A stretch of 64,000 bases of DNA from JANNSX01 sp963741525 (GTDB lineage Bacteria; Pseudomonadota; Alphaproteobacteria; Rhizobiales; Hyphomicrobiaceae). The stretch covers positions 558,001 through 622,000 of the forward strand of contig CAVUIW010000027.1 of assembly GCA_963741525.1 (NCBI GenBank), given 5' to 3'. This document shows, in pieces, positions 43,692 to 53,265 of this stretch. The notes under the pieces were generated by a model, which worked only from the letters and a program-made list of their open reading frames with translations, did no database searches and was not told where the DNA came from. Numbering within the stretch: the stretch's first letter is position 1; each line of letters opens with the position of its first letter. The position numbers and the translations under genes were made by a program.

Positions 43692-44795
43692 ATGGGAAAG
43701 CTACTCGGTAGTCGCATCAGCCGCCGCCGGTTCCTCGGCACCGCGGCCGGCGGCGCGGCCGCTTCGATGATCGCCTCGCCCTACGTCATCCGCTCGGCCA
43801 AGGCGGCCGATGAAATCGTGCTCGCCACCTGGGAGACCTATTCGGAGGATCCCTGGATCGAGGAGTTCGGCAAGGCGAACGGTGTCAAGGTCATCGCCAA
43901 CCGGTTCGGATCGGTCGACGAGATGTTCGCCAAGATCTCTTCCGGCGCACTCGAGCCCGATGTGATCTACATCGACACCAGCACGATCCCCCGCTTCATG
44001 CCCTGGCTCGCACCGATCGACATCGCGCGCGTCCCCAATTCCAAGAACATCTCGAAGGCCATCACCTACGAGAAGACGACCATCATCGACGGCAAACTCT
44101 TCGCGGTTCCCTACAATTGGGGACCGATCCCGATGATGTACAATACCGATGCGGTGAAGGAAGGCACCGACACTTGGCGGACCCTGTGGGACCCGAAGTA
44201 CACGGGCCGTGTCAGCGTGTTCGACAATTCGTTCACCAGCCTGCCGATCTTCACGATCCTCGCCGGCGCCAAGAACCCCTACAACATGACGGATGCCGAG
44301 TTCGCGGCGACCGCCGAACTCCTGAAGTCGCTCAGGCCCCAGATCAAGACGATGACGACGGGCACGAGCGACGCCGAAACGCTCTTTGGCTCCGGCGAAG
44401 TCGACATCGGCGTATGCCACAATCCGCCGATCGTCGTGAACCTGCAGAAGCAGGGCAAGCCCATCGCCTACTCGGTGCCGAAAGAGGGCGTGCCGTCCTG
44501 GCTCGACTGCCTGCTGCTGACGAAGAAGGGCGACCGGGACATCGTCTACAAATACATCGACGCCAACTTGTCGCTCGAATGGCAGAAGCGGTTCGTGGAA
44601 TTCGCGACGAGCCCGGGCGTGCTCGATCCGAAGTCGGCGGCCGCAGTCGGCGTCGGCGAGGATCTCGTCAAGAAAACGGTCATGCCGCTTCTCGATCAGC
44701 CCGGCCTCTGGGATGCCCTCAAGTTCTTCCAGGTCGTCGAGGACGCGGATCGCCGGGTGCAGCTCTGGAATGATTTCAAGGCCGGCACGCTCTAA
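43692..44795 (+). CDS. ABC transporter substrate-binding protein, polyamine (PotD) type, Tat-exported
   Basis: This 367-residue periplasmic binding protein has a twin-arginine signal (SRRRFLGTAAGGAAA) and a PotD/spermidine-putrescine-type extracellular domain (ETYSEDPWIEEFGKANGVKV, PDVIYIDTSTIPRFMPW, AVPYNWGPIPMMYNTDAVK). It is the first gene of a three-gene import unit with the ATPase and fused permease. AGGGAGAAG precedes the ATG. The ligand is probably a polyamine or another small amine, judged from the family and the neighbouring remnant; the exact specificity is unknown. Confidence 0.88.
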   Translation: MGKLLGSRISRRRFLGTAAGGAAASMIASPYVIRSAKAADEIVLATWETYSEDPWIEEFGKANGVKVIANRFGSVDEMFAKISSGALEPDVIYIDTSTIPRFMPWLAPIDIARVPNSKNISKAITYEKTTIIDGKLFAVPYNWGPIPMMYNTDAVKEGTDTWRTLWDPKYTGRVSVFDNSFTSLPIFTILAGAKNPYNMTDAEFAATAELLKSLRPQIKTMTTGTSDAETLFGSGEVDIGVCHNPPIVVNLQKQGKPIAYSVPKEGVPSWLDCLLLTKKGDRDIVYKYIDANLSLEWQKRFVEFATSPGVLDPKSAAAVGVGEDLVKKTVMPLLDQPGLWDALKFFQVVEDADRRVQLWNDFKAGTL

Positions 44796-44821
44796 GCCAA
44801 TCGGGTATTGCAGCACACACG

Positions 44822-45901
44822 ATGGCGGACACCAGTGATAGGATCGTCGAGCTTCGAGGCGTCTCGAAGACCTATCCTGGTGCCGTCACGCCGGCCCTCT
44901 CCGTCGATGAACTCTCGATCCGCCGGGGCGAGTTCTTCTCGATCCTGGGTCCGAGCGGGTCCGGAAAGACCACTGCCCTGAAGCTGATCGCCGGCTTCGA
45001 GCGGCCGGACACTGGCCGGATCTTGATTGACGGCATCGATGTGACGGACGTTCCCGCCTTCAAGCGGGACGTCCGGACCGTCTTTCAGTCCTATGCGCTG
45101 TTTCCGCACATGACGGTTGCAGACAACGTCGAGTACCCGCTGCTGATGGCCGGCGTCGAGCGGAGCGCGCGCAAGCGCCAAGCGCTCGAGGCGCTCGGCC
45201 TCGTCGAGATGAGCGGCTTCGAGCGCCGCTATCCCCATCAGCTGAGCGGCGGTCAGAAGCAGCGTGTCGCGCTGGCCCGGGCCTTCGTCGGCAGGCCGAA
45301 GATTCTTCTACTCGACGAGCCGCTGTCGGCGCTCGATCTCAATCTACGCCACCAGATGCAGCACCTGCTCGTCGAGCTACAGCGCGAACTCGACCTGACC
45401 TTCGTCTATGTGACGCACGATCAGGGCGAGGCCTTGTCGATGTCGAACCGGGTGGCGGTCGTCAACGGCGGCACGCTGCAGCAACTGGATGCGCCGGGCG
45501 ACATCTACTACGCACCGCGGAACCCCTTCATCGCGCAGTTCATCGGCAAATCGAACTTCTTCCCGGTCGAGATCGCCGGCACGCCGGCTGGGCAGATCGC
45601 CAGTCTCGACGGCATCCGCTTTCAGGCCGGCGCGCATTGCCGGCCGGGTGCCGGACGGCTCTGCATGCGCTTCGAGGCGATGGCGGTCGGCCGCCGGGAC
45701 GCTCCCCCCAACACGCCGGCCCGGCTGGACGGTATCGTCAGCGACGTCCTGTTCCTGGGCTCCAGCATCGAGGTCAAGGTCACTTGTGGGCCGCACAAGG
45801 TGATCGCGCTGCTGCCGTCGAGCCGGGTGGTCGCCTTTGGTCCGCTTGAGGAGGTCGTCGTCGGCTTCGATCCGGCCGACGGACACTTGTTCAATGTCTG
45901 A
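44822..45901 (+). CDS. ABC transporter ATP-binding protein, PotA type
   Basis: This 359-residue ATPase has Walker A GPSGSGKTTALKL, Q-loop TVFQSYALFPHMT, signature LSGGQKQRVALARAF, Walker B ILLLDEPLSALD and switch histidine YVTHDQGEALSM, followed by a C-terminal TOBE regulatory domain (RLCMRFEAMAVG) as in PotA/FbpC. It powers import together with the binding protein and the fused permease. The permease gene overlaps its last bases, so the genes are translationally coupled. Confidence 0.92.
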   Translation: MADTSDRIVELRGVSKTYPGAVTPALSVDELSIRRGEFFSILGPSGSGKTTALKLIAGFERPDTGRILIDGIDVTDVPAFKRDVRTVFQSYALFPHMTVADNVEYPLLMAGVERSARKRQALEALGLVEMSGFERRYPHQLSGGQKQRVALARAFVGRPKILLLDEPLSALDLNLRHQMQHLLVELQRELDLTFVYVTHDQGEALSMSNRVAVVNGGTLQQLDAPGDIYYAPRNPFIAQFIGKSNFFPVEIAGTPAGQIASLDGIRFQAGAHCRPGAGRLCMRFEAMAVGRRDAPPNTPARLDGIVSDVLFLGSSIEVKVTCGPHKVIALLPSSRVVAFGPLEEVVVGFDPADGHLFNV

Positions 45902-47597
45902 GATGTCAGTGTCCTTGCCCGCCAGCCGTTGGGCCGGTCTTACCCCCTCGTCGCTCCTCAAGGGCGCGCCGGTCTATCTCTGGCTCGCCCTGCTGGTGCT
46001 GCTGCCGAACCTGCTCATGATCGGCTACAGCGTTCTCGCCATGAAGAGCGGGAAGCTCGATTTCCATCCGACTTTCGCCAACTATCAACGCCTCGCGGGG
46101 AGCCAAGGCGTCTGGGTCCTGCTCGGGCGCACGATCGCGGTCTCGATGCTCTCGGCGGCCCTGGCGGCGGTGATCGCTTATCCGATGGCGCTCTATGCGA
46201 GCCGGCTCCGGCGTGGCAAGGAGCTGGCGCTGATGCTCGTCATCATCCCGCTCTGGATCAGCCTGCTGATGCGGGTCTACGCTTGGCGGATCATTCTGGG
46301 CGAGAACGGGGTCATCAATTCCTCGCTTATATCGCTCGGCCTCATCACCGAGCCGATCCCGGCGCTCCTCTACTCTCCCTTCGCCGTGTTCCTCACCTTC
46401 GCCTATGTCGCGCTGCCGTTCGTGTTCGTCAGCGTCTTCACCATCCTCGATCGAATTCCGCGCAGTCTCATCCAAGCCGCCAACGACTGCGGCGCGAGCG
46501 ATCTCCGGGCGTTCTGGACGATCGTGTGGCCACTGTCGCGTCCGGGCCTCGCCATCGGACTCGCCCTGGGTTTCCTGATCGCCATCGGCGACTACGTGAC
46601 GCCTGCCATGGTCGGCGGCATCGACGGCACCATGATCGGCAGCCTGATCGCGACGCAGTTCGGCATCGCCGGCAACTGGTCCTACGGCTCGGCGCTCGCC
46701 GTGACGCTGCTCGCAGTCGTGTCGGTGTTGATGGGCCTCTTGCTCTGGGCGACGCGGATACGCGGCTCGGCCGAGGGCGATGCCACCGGCGAGCCTATCC
46801 ACGTGCTCCCGCCCGAGGGAGGAGCGGCGCGGCTACGCCGCTGGCTCGGCTTCCTGCTGTTCTGCCTGCCCTATGCGTTCCTCTACGCACCGCTCTTGAT
46901 GCTCGCCGTTTTCTCTTTCAATGATTCGAAAGTGCAAGCGTTGCCGCTCTCCGGCTGGACGCTCGACTGGTACAGGGGCATGGCCGACAACGTACCGATG
47001 CTGGCCGCCTTGCAGCATTCGCTCATCGTCGGCCTGTCGACGCTGGTGGTTTCGGCCGTCGCCGGCACCGCGTTCGCCGTTCTGCTCGTCGTTGGCCGGC
47101 TCAAATTCAGTGGGACCACGGAGCGGCTTCTTCTTCTGCCGCTAGCGCTTCCGGGCGTCATCCTCGGCATCACGCTGGTGCTGGCCTTCCAGCTCTTGCA
47201 GGTTCCACCCGGATACTTCCGTCTGGTGCTCGGCCACTCGACGTTCGTCATGCCGGTCATCATGTCGATCGTGATCGACCGTTTGCGGCGGCTCGACCCG
47301 TCGTTGATCGATGCCTCGATGGATCTCGGCGCCTCCCCGGTCGCGACATTCTTTCGTATCCTCCTGCCGCTTGTCGGCAGCGCCGTCTTCGGTGGCGCGC
47401 TTCTCGGCTTCACGCTGTCGGTCGACGAGGTTGTCGTGTCCGCCTTCCTCGTCGATCACCGGCCGACGCTGCCGGTATGGGTCTGGAACCAGACGCGCTA
47501 CGGCTTCACGCCTTCGGTCAATGCCATCTTCGTCTGCATCGGTCTGGCGACGTTCGCGCTCGTCGCGCTGTCGCGGGCGTTGATCGTCCGAAAGTAG
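45894..47597 (+). CDS. fused ABC permease (PotB-PotC in one polypeptide)
   Basis: This membrane protein of about 567 residues contains two complete binding-protein-dependent permease units in tandem. The first EAA loop is IQAANDCGASDLRAFWTIVWP, near residue 205; the second is IDASMDLGASPVATFFRILLP, near 475. The halves correspond to PotB and PotC, which are normally separate genes of the spermidine/putrescine-type importer. Each half has about six membrane segments. The ATG at 45894 overlaps the ATPase stop; an in-frame ATG at 45903 is an alternative. A single fused permease would enforce a heterodimer-like arrangement. Confidence 0.88.
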   Translation: MSEMSVSLPASRWAGLTPSSLLKGAPVYLWLALLVLLPNLLMIGYSVLAMKSGKLDFHPTFANYQRLAGSQGVWVLLGRTIAVSMLSAALAAVIAYPMALYASRLRRGKELALMLVIIPLWISLLMRVYAWRIILGENGVINSSLISLGLITEPIPALLYSPFAVFLTFAYVALPFVFVSVFTILDRIPRSLIQAANDCGASDLRAFWTIVWPLSRPGLAIGLALGFLIAIGDYVTPAMVGGIDGTMIGSLIATQFGIAGNWSYGSALAVTLLAVVSVLMGLLLWATRIRGSAEGDATGEPIHVLPPEGGAARLRRWLGFLLFCLPYAFLYAPLLMLAVFSFNDSKVQALPLSGWTLDWYRGMADNVPMLAALQHSLIVGLSTLVVSAVAGTAFAVLLVVGRLKFSGTTERLLLLPLALPGVILGITLVLAFQLLQVPPGYFRLVLGHSTFVMPVIMSIVIDRLRRLDPSLIDASMDLGASPVATFFRILLPLVGSAVFGGALLGFTLSVDEVVVSAFLVDHRPTLPVWVWNQTRYGFTPSVNAIFVCIGLATFALVALSRALIVRK

Positions 47598-47627
47598 GCC
47601 ACGCGCAGTATTCCCTTAGGAGCACGC

Positions 47628-49267
47628 ATGCGCAGAACGTTCGACTACATCGTCATCGGCTCGGGCGCGGCCGGCTCGATTGTCGCGGCGCGTCTGTCAG
47701 AAGAGCCGGATGTCAGCGTGCTCGTCCTCGAAGCCGGCATTACGGATCGGACGGTCACCGTCCGCATGCCGGGCGCCCAGGCCTATCCGCTCGAGGATCG
47801 CAAGCGCACCTGGCGCTTCGAGACGGGGCCGGAGCCCCATCTCGACGGCCGCACGATATTGCACGTGCGCGGGCGCATGCTCGGCGGCTCGTCCTCCCTC
47901 AACGGCATGGTCTATGTCCGCGGCAACCCGCGCGACTTCGACGGCTGGGCGGCGCTCGGCCTGCCGGACTGGTCCTTTGCGCACTGTCTCCCCTATTTCA
48001 AAAAACTCGAGACCAACGACCGTGGCGCCAATGCCTATCGCGGCGGCGATGGCCCGATCGGCATCACCACTCACAAGGCCGACTGGCCGATCTTCCAGGC
48101 GTTCCTCAAGGCGGGCCCGCAAGCCGGTCATGCCCTAACCGACGACTACAACGGCTTCCGGCAGGAGGGCACCTGCGTCTATCAGGCGAACATCGACCAT
48201 GGCGTGCGCGCCAGCGCCGGCCTCGCCTATCTGCGTCCGGCGATGCAGCGCGGGCGGGTGGAGCTGCGCCTGGACGCCCTGGTCACCAAGGTCCGCTTCG
48301 GCGGCAACAAGCGGGCCGTGGGCCTCGACTACAGCTCTGGTGGACAGCATCACAGCATCGACGCCGAGCGCGAGATCATCCTGTGCGGCGGGGCCTACAA
48401 TTCTCCCCAAGTGCTGATGCTCTCAGGTGTCGGGCCGAAGGCGCAACTTGCAGCGCATGGCATTCCCGTCGTCGCCGACCTGCCCGGCGTCGGCCGCGAC
48501 CTGCAGGATCATGTGATCGCGCAGGTTCGCTACTTTGCGGCGCGCCCGGGCGTGTCACCCGGCGTCGGCATGAATGTCCTGCAGATGGGGCTTCAGGGCG
48601 CGCAGTGGCTCTTCCTGCGCCGCGGGCTCGGCGCGACCAATTTCTGGGAAACGGGCACCTTCTTCAAGAGCCATCCGGACGTCGACTACTGCAACATCCA
48701 GCACGAGTTCGTGCCGCTCGTCTTCGACTACGGGCAGGGTAAGCCAGAGTTCAAGGAAGGCCTCGCCTACCAGACCTGCCTCATGCGTCCGAAGAGCCGT
48801 GGCTCGTCGAGCTCCAGTCGGCCGATCCGGCGGCCCACCCGCGCATCGTCAACAACTATCTCGCCGATCCCGACGACCGGCGCGCGATGGTCGCTGCAGT
48901 CAAACATACCGACGAGATCGTGCATCAACCGGCCTGGGACGGCATTCGCGGGAGAGGCGATAGTCCGCCGCTGCGCCAGATGAGCGACGGCGATGTACTG
49001 GCTTGGCTCCGAAAGACTGCGAGCACCCAGTATCACCCCTCCGCGACCTGCCGCATGGGTACGGACGATCATGCCGTCGCCGATGCCGAGGGGCGCGTCC
49101 ACGGTGTCGAGGGGCTGCGCGTCGTCGACGCATCGATCATGCCGCGCGTGACGAGCGGCAATCTCAACTGCCCGACCATGATGCTCGCCGAGAAGCTCGC
49201 CGACCGCATCCGCGGCCGGGCACTGCCGCCGGAGCCGCAACCCTATGCGGACATGGTGAAAACATAG
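47628..49267 (+). pseudogene. GMC oxidoreductase, choline-dehydrogenase-like, frameshifted
   Basis: This GMC flavoprotein would have about 545 residues. The N-terminal FAD motif DYIVIGSGAAGSIVAARLSE and the ADP-binding GRMLGGSSSLNGMVYVRG segment, plus LCGGAYNSPQVLMLSG, are intact in the first 390 codons. Near 48800 one base is missing (AGCCGTGG where AGCCGNTGG is expected), and homology continues in another frame (LELQSADPAAHPRIVNNYL) to the catalytic His segment TQYHPSATCRMG and the stop at 49267. It follows the ABC genes by 30 bases and probably belongs to the same operon. It is either a pseudogene or a sequencing error. Confidence 0.8.
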
Positions 49268-49292
49268 CCGTACCGCCGGAAGGAGATTTCCA

Positions 49293-49490
49293 ATGACCAT
49301 GGACAGCCGGTACGCCATCCTGTTCGAACCCGTCAATGTCGGCCCGAAGACGATGCGGAATCGCTTCTACAAGGCCCCGCATTGCACCGGTTTCGGCGCC
49401 GAGCGGCCTGGCGCCCAGGCCGCCATTCGCGAGATCGCCGCCGAAGGCGGCTGGGCGGTGGTCAACACGGAGCAATTCTCAACGAGATGA
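49293..49490 (+). pseudogene. truncated N-terminus of trimethylamine-dehydrogenase-like flavoprotein
   Basis: These 65 codons encode only the beginning of an old-yellow-enzyme-type dehydrogenase of the trimethylamine/dimethylamine dehydrogenase group: YAILFEPVNVGPKTMRNRFYKAPHCTG and EGGWAVVNTEQF. Full enzymes have about 700 residues. The frame ends at 49490 and the nar cluster begins directly afterwards. GGAAGGAG precedes the ATG, and the gene follows the GMC gene by 25 bases, so it was the next gene of the catabolic operon before being cut. Confidence 0.75.
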
Positions 49491-49556
49491 CCTTTCGTCT
49501 GAGCGTGACATCGCACCAGCATTCATGAGCGCTGATGCGATATGGCCTCGCACACC

Positions 49557-50255
49557 TCATAGCTCCTGCGCGTCAATCAAGGGAGAAGGCTTGGCATAGC
49601 GCTCTAGCACATCGTGCCGATCGATCCGAATGTCGGCACCATCAACGACCACCCCATAGGGCTCAAGCGCCGCGAAGGCGCGAGACAGGTTCTCGGGGGT
49701 CATACCGAGCAAAGAGGCCAGCGTGCGCTTCTCGATGGGGAGCGAGAACGACCTTGCATTGCCATGCTGGCGCCGAAGCTTGAGCAGGCAGTTGGCCAGT
49801 CGCTCGGTGCCGGTGCGAAGTTTTTGATCCTTAATGTTCCGGACGAGACCTCGATAGCCTGTCGCAAGCTCACTCACCACCGCTCGGGCAAAGACATGAT
49901 CGCGGTCGAAAACCGAACGGATGCTCGGCGATGGAGTCATGAGAATCCGGCTCGGCGCCAGCGTCCGCGCCGACATGAGATAGATGTTGTCTTTGACCGC
50001 AGCGGCGAGAATGAAAGTTGCAACTGGCTCGACGAGCGCGATTGTCGTCTGACGGCTACTAGCTTGCGCGAACAGCTCGACGCGCCCCTCGATGACGACA
50101 TGCAGGAAGTCACATGGCTCGCCCTCGGCGATAAGCTGGACGCCTGGCGGAAAGCGCTGCAAAAACGAGGCTCGCATGAGTTCCTCGAAGCTCGATTCAG
50201 CCATACCCTGAAAGAGATCGAGGTCGCGGACAAGCTGGTGGTCGCTGTGGCGCAT
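49557..50255 (-). CDS. Crp/Fnr-family regulator, NarR/DNR-like
   Basis: This 232-residue protein has an N-terminal cyclic-nucleotide-type beta-roll (FPPGVQLIAEGEPCDFLHVV) and a C-terminal HTH_Crp domain (LASLLGMTPENLSRAFAAL). It lacks the N-terminal cysteine cluster of oxygen-sensing FNR, having only scattered cysteines, so it resembles the NO- or nitrate-responsive branch (DNR, NnrR, NarR). It is divergent from narK-narGHJI with two FNR-type boxes between, as in Paracoccus where narR sits upstream of narKGHJI. It is probably the local activator of nitrate respiration; the ligand is inferred, not shown. Confidence 0.82.
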   Translation of the reverse strand: MRHSDHQLVRDLDLFQGMAESSFEELMRASFLQRFPPGVQLIAEGEPCDFLHVVIEGRVELFAQASSRQTTIALVEPVATFILAAAVKDNIYLMSARTLAPSRILMTPSPSIRSVFDRDHVFARAVVSELATGYRGLVRNIKDQKLRTGTERLANCLLKLRRQHGNARSFSLPIEKRTLASLLGMTPENLSRAFAALEPYGVVVDGADIRIDRHDVLERYAKPSPLIDAQEL

Positions 50256-50294
50256 TGATTTTTCTGTTTCGTGGGCGTTCGCCCAAACCGATAC

Positions 50295-50308
50295 TTGATA
50301 ATTATCAA
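50295..50308. promoter_or_regulatory. FNR/DNR-type binding site (perfect palindrome)
   Basis: TTGATAATTATCAA matches the FNR consensus TTGAT-N4-ATCAA exactly; two more paired bases on each side make an 18-bp palindrome (ACTTGATAATTATCAAGT). It is 40 bases upstream of the regulator ATG and about 195 bases upstream of narK, so it could regulate either. Confidence 0.85.
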
Positions 50309-50408
50309 GTGCTCAATGGGCGTGGTCAATCCGGCAAGCGGACTCTGCGGTCTCGCCGCAAGTATTTGGTCAAACGGGTATAAATTTATCTTCCCCTGCC
50401 GCTCCCCA

Positions 50409-50422
50409 TTGACCTGCGTCAA
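50409..50422. promoter_or_regulatory. second FNR/DNR-type binding site upstream of narK
   Basis: TTGACCTGCGTCAA is a dyad of the TTGAC-N4-GTCAA form typical of NNR/DNR/FixK-type sites. Its centre is about 87 bases before the narK start; if it acts as a class II site at -41.5, the transcript would begin near 50457 with a leader of about 45 bases. Confidence 0.7.
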
Positions 50423-50502
50423 GCGTGAGGCAAGCGCCATCGACGCAATCTGCGCGTCGACATCGAGGCCAACGAGCCTCGTTGGAAGAGAGCCACAGGG
50501 GA

Positions 50503-53250
50503 ATGGCTATGGCCACCAGCACCACCACAACGCGACCCGAACAAACTCAAGCACTCGCCCTTTCGACCGTCGCGTTCACTGTCTGCTTCGCGGTCTGGAC
50601 GATCTTTTCCATCATCGGCATCCAGATCAAGCAGGACCTGGGATTGAACGAGAACTCAATTCGGGCTTCTCGTCGGTACGCCGATCCTGACGGGCTCGCT
50701 GACGCGCGTCTTCCTAGGCATCTGGACCGACCAGTACGGCGGACGCATTGTCTACGTGCTGGTGATGCTGGCGGCGGCTGTCGCGACCTTCCTGCTCTCC
50801 TACGCCACCACCTATCCGCAGATGCTGATTGCCGCTCTCGGCGTCGGCATCGCCGGCGGCTCCTTCGCCGTCGGCATCGCCTATGTCTCGCGCTGGTATC
50901 CGAAAGAGAAGCAGGGCACCGCGCTCGGAATCTTCGGGGTCGGTAACGTCGGCGCCGCCGTCACCAAGTTTCTCGCCCCCTTCGTGCTCGTCGCCTATGG
51001 CTGGCCGATGGTGGCGCAGATCTGGGCGGCCGGGCTCGTCATCATGGCGATCTTCTTCTGGCTCCTGACCAAGGACGATCCGCTCACCGTCGAGCGCCGC
51101 CGCAGGCAAGAGAAACCGGTCTCGGCCTGGCTGCAGCTCGAACCGTTGAAGAACGTCCAGGTCTGGCGCTTCGCGCTCTACTACTTCTTCGTCTTCGGCG
51201 GCTTCGTCGCGCTCGCGCTTTGGCTGCCGCGCTACCTCATCGGTGTCTACGGCCTCGACATCACGACGGCCGGCATGATCGGCGCGCTCTACTCGATCCC
51301 GGCGAGCCTCTTCCGCGCCTATGGCGGTCATCTTTCCGACCGCTATGGCGCGCGCACCATCATGTACTGGACCTTCCTCGTCAGCGCGGTCTGCACATTC
51401 CTACTCTCCTATCCGCCGACCGACTACACGGTGCGCGGCATCCAGGGGCCGATCACATTCCATCTCGAGACGGGTCTCGTCGGCTTCGTCGTCATCGCCT
51501 TCGTGCTCGGCTTCTTCATGAGCCTCGGTAAAGCCGCGGTTTATAAGCACATCCCCGTCTACTATCCCGATCGCGTTGGCGCCGTCGGCGGTCTGGTCGG
51601 CATGATCGGCGGCCTGGGCGGATTCATCCTGCCGTTGCTGTTCGGCGTCCTCAACGATCTGACGGGCGTCTGGCAGAGCTGCTTCATGGCGCTCTTTGGT
51701 GTCGTGACCGCCTCGCTCGTCTGGATGCATTTCGCCGTCCGCGCCATGGAGCGCGAGAAGATGGGCGAGGTGCTGGGCAAGCTCCCAGAGCTCCCGGAGA
51801 TGGCGGAGATTCACACGCCCGAGAAGGCGGCCGCTCTCAAGGGTCATGTCATCCTGGATTGGCGGCCGGAGGATGCGGGTTTCTGGCAGAACACCGGCCG
51901 TGCCATCGCCCGCCGGAACCTGATGATCTCTATTCCGGCGCTGCTGCTGTCATTCGCGGTGTGGATGGTATGGTCAGTGGTCGTCGCCAAGCTGCCCTCG
52001 ATCGGCTTTGCCTACTCGACCGATCAGCTGTTCTGGCTCGCGGCGCTGCCCGGGCTTTCCGGGGCGACGCTCAGGATCTTCTACTCCTTCATGGTGCCGA
52101 TCTTCGGCGGCAGGCTCTGGACGACACTCACCACCTGGTCGCTCCTCATCCCGGCGATCGGCATCGGCATGGCGGTGCAGAACCCGGATACGCCCTATGT
52201 CGTGTTCCTCGGCCTCGCCCTGCTCTGCGGGTTCGGCGGCGGCAACTTCGCTTCCTCGATGTCGAACATTTCCTTCTTCTTCCCGAAGGCGGAGAAGGGG
52301 AACGCGCTGGCGCTCAATGCGGGGCTCGGCAATCTCGGTGTCAGCGTCGTGCAATTTGTGGTGCCGCTCGCTATCACGGCTGGCGTGTTCGGCTGGCTCG
52401 GCGGCGACCCGCAGACGGTGACCGATGCGGCGGCCGGCACGACATCTCGGATGTGGTTGCAGAACGCCGGCTTCATCTTCGTACCCTTCATCATCGTCTC
52501 GGCTTTCATGGCGTGGTTCGGTATGAACGACCTCGCGACGGCGAGGGCTTCCTTCGCCGAGCAGTCGGTGATCTTCACGCGCCAGCACAACTGGATCATG
52601 TGCTGGCTCTACACCGGCACCTTCGGCTCCTTCATCGGCTACTCGGCGGGCTTCCCGCTACTCGCCAAAACCCAGTTCCCTGAGGTCAACGCGCTCGCCT
52701 ACGCCTTCCTCGGGCCCATGGTCGGCGCGCTCTCGCGCTCGCTCACCGGCTGGGTTTCGGACAAATGGGGCGGCGGGCGCGTCACCTTCTGGGTTTTCAT
52801 CGGCATGATGGTGGGCGTCGCCGGCGTCATCTATTTCCTCAACGCCCACAGTTTCACCGGCTTCTTCCTGAGCTTCTTGGTCCTGTTCTGCATGAGTGGG
52901 GTCGGCAACGCCTCGACCTTCCAGATGATCCCGGTGATCATGCGCAGCGAGATGCCGCGATTGATGCCCGGCCTGGATGCGGCGGCGCGCGTGCGGCAGG
53001 CGGAAAAAAGTCCGCCGCCATCATCGGCTTCACCTCGGCGATTGCGGCCTACGGCGCCTTCTTCATCCCGAAAGGCTACGGCACCTCGATTGCCCTGACC
53101 GGCGGACCGCAGGCGGCGCTCTGGGGCTTCTTCATCTTCTACATCACCTGCGTCGCCATCACCTGGTGGGTCTACACGCGGCCGGGTGGCGTCCTGCACG
53201 ACATCGAGCGCGGCCGTGGTGGCACCGCCGGCAGAGCGCAGACGGTTTGA
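50503..53250 (+). pseudogene. narK: NarK1-NarK2 fusion nitrate/nitrite transporter, two frameshifts
   Basis: This membrane protein of about 910 residues carries two MFS nitrate transporters in tandem (about 24 membrane segments), like the fused NarK of Paracoccus: one half belongs to the nitrate/proton symporter type and the other to the nitrate/nitrite antiporter type. Near 50656 an extra T follows AGAAC, and near 53004 a run of six A has lost one base (GCGGAAAAAAGTCC). Between them the protein is open (AVGIAYVSRWYPKEKQGTALG; FGGGNFASSMSNISFFFP). Both shifts are single-base, the second in a homopolymer, so sequencing error is quite possible. It is the first gene of the nar operon. Confidence 0.85.
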
Positions 53251-53265
53251 GAGGACACTAGACTC

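Noticed and set aside
45906..46802. 298-codon minus-strand frame opposite the fused permease
   Set aside because: Charged Glu/Arg/Asp-rich antisense translation; the plus strand encodes clear membrane domains.
49557..50255. assignment of the Crp/Fnr regulator as oxygen-sensing FNR
   Set aside because: The N-terminal cysteine cluster needed for the [4Fe-4S] centre is absent, so I call it NarR/DNR-like instead.
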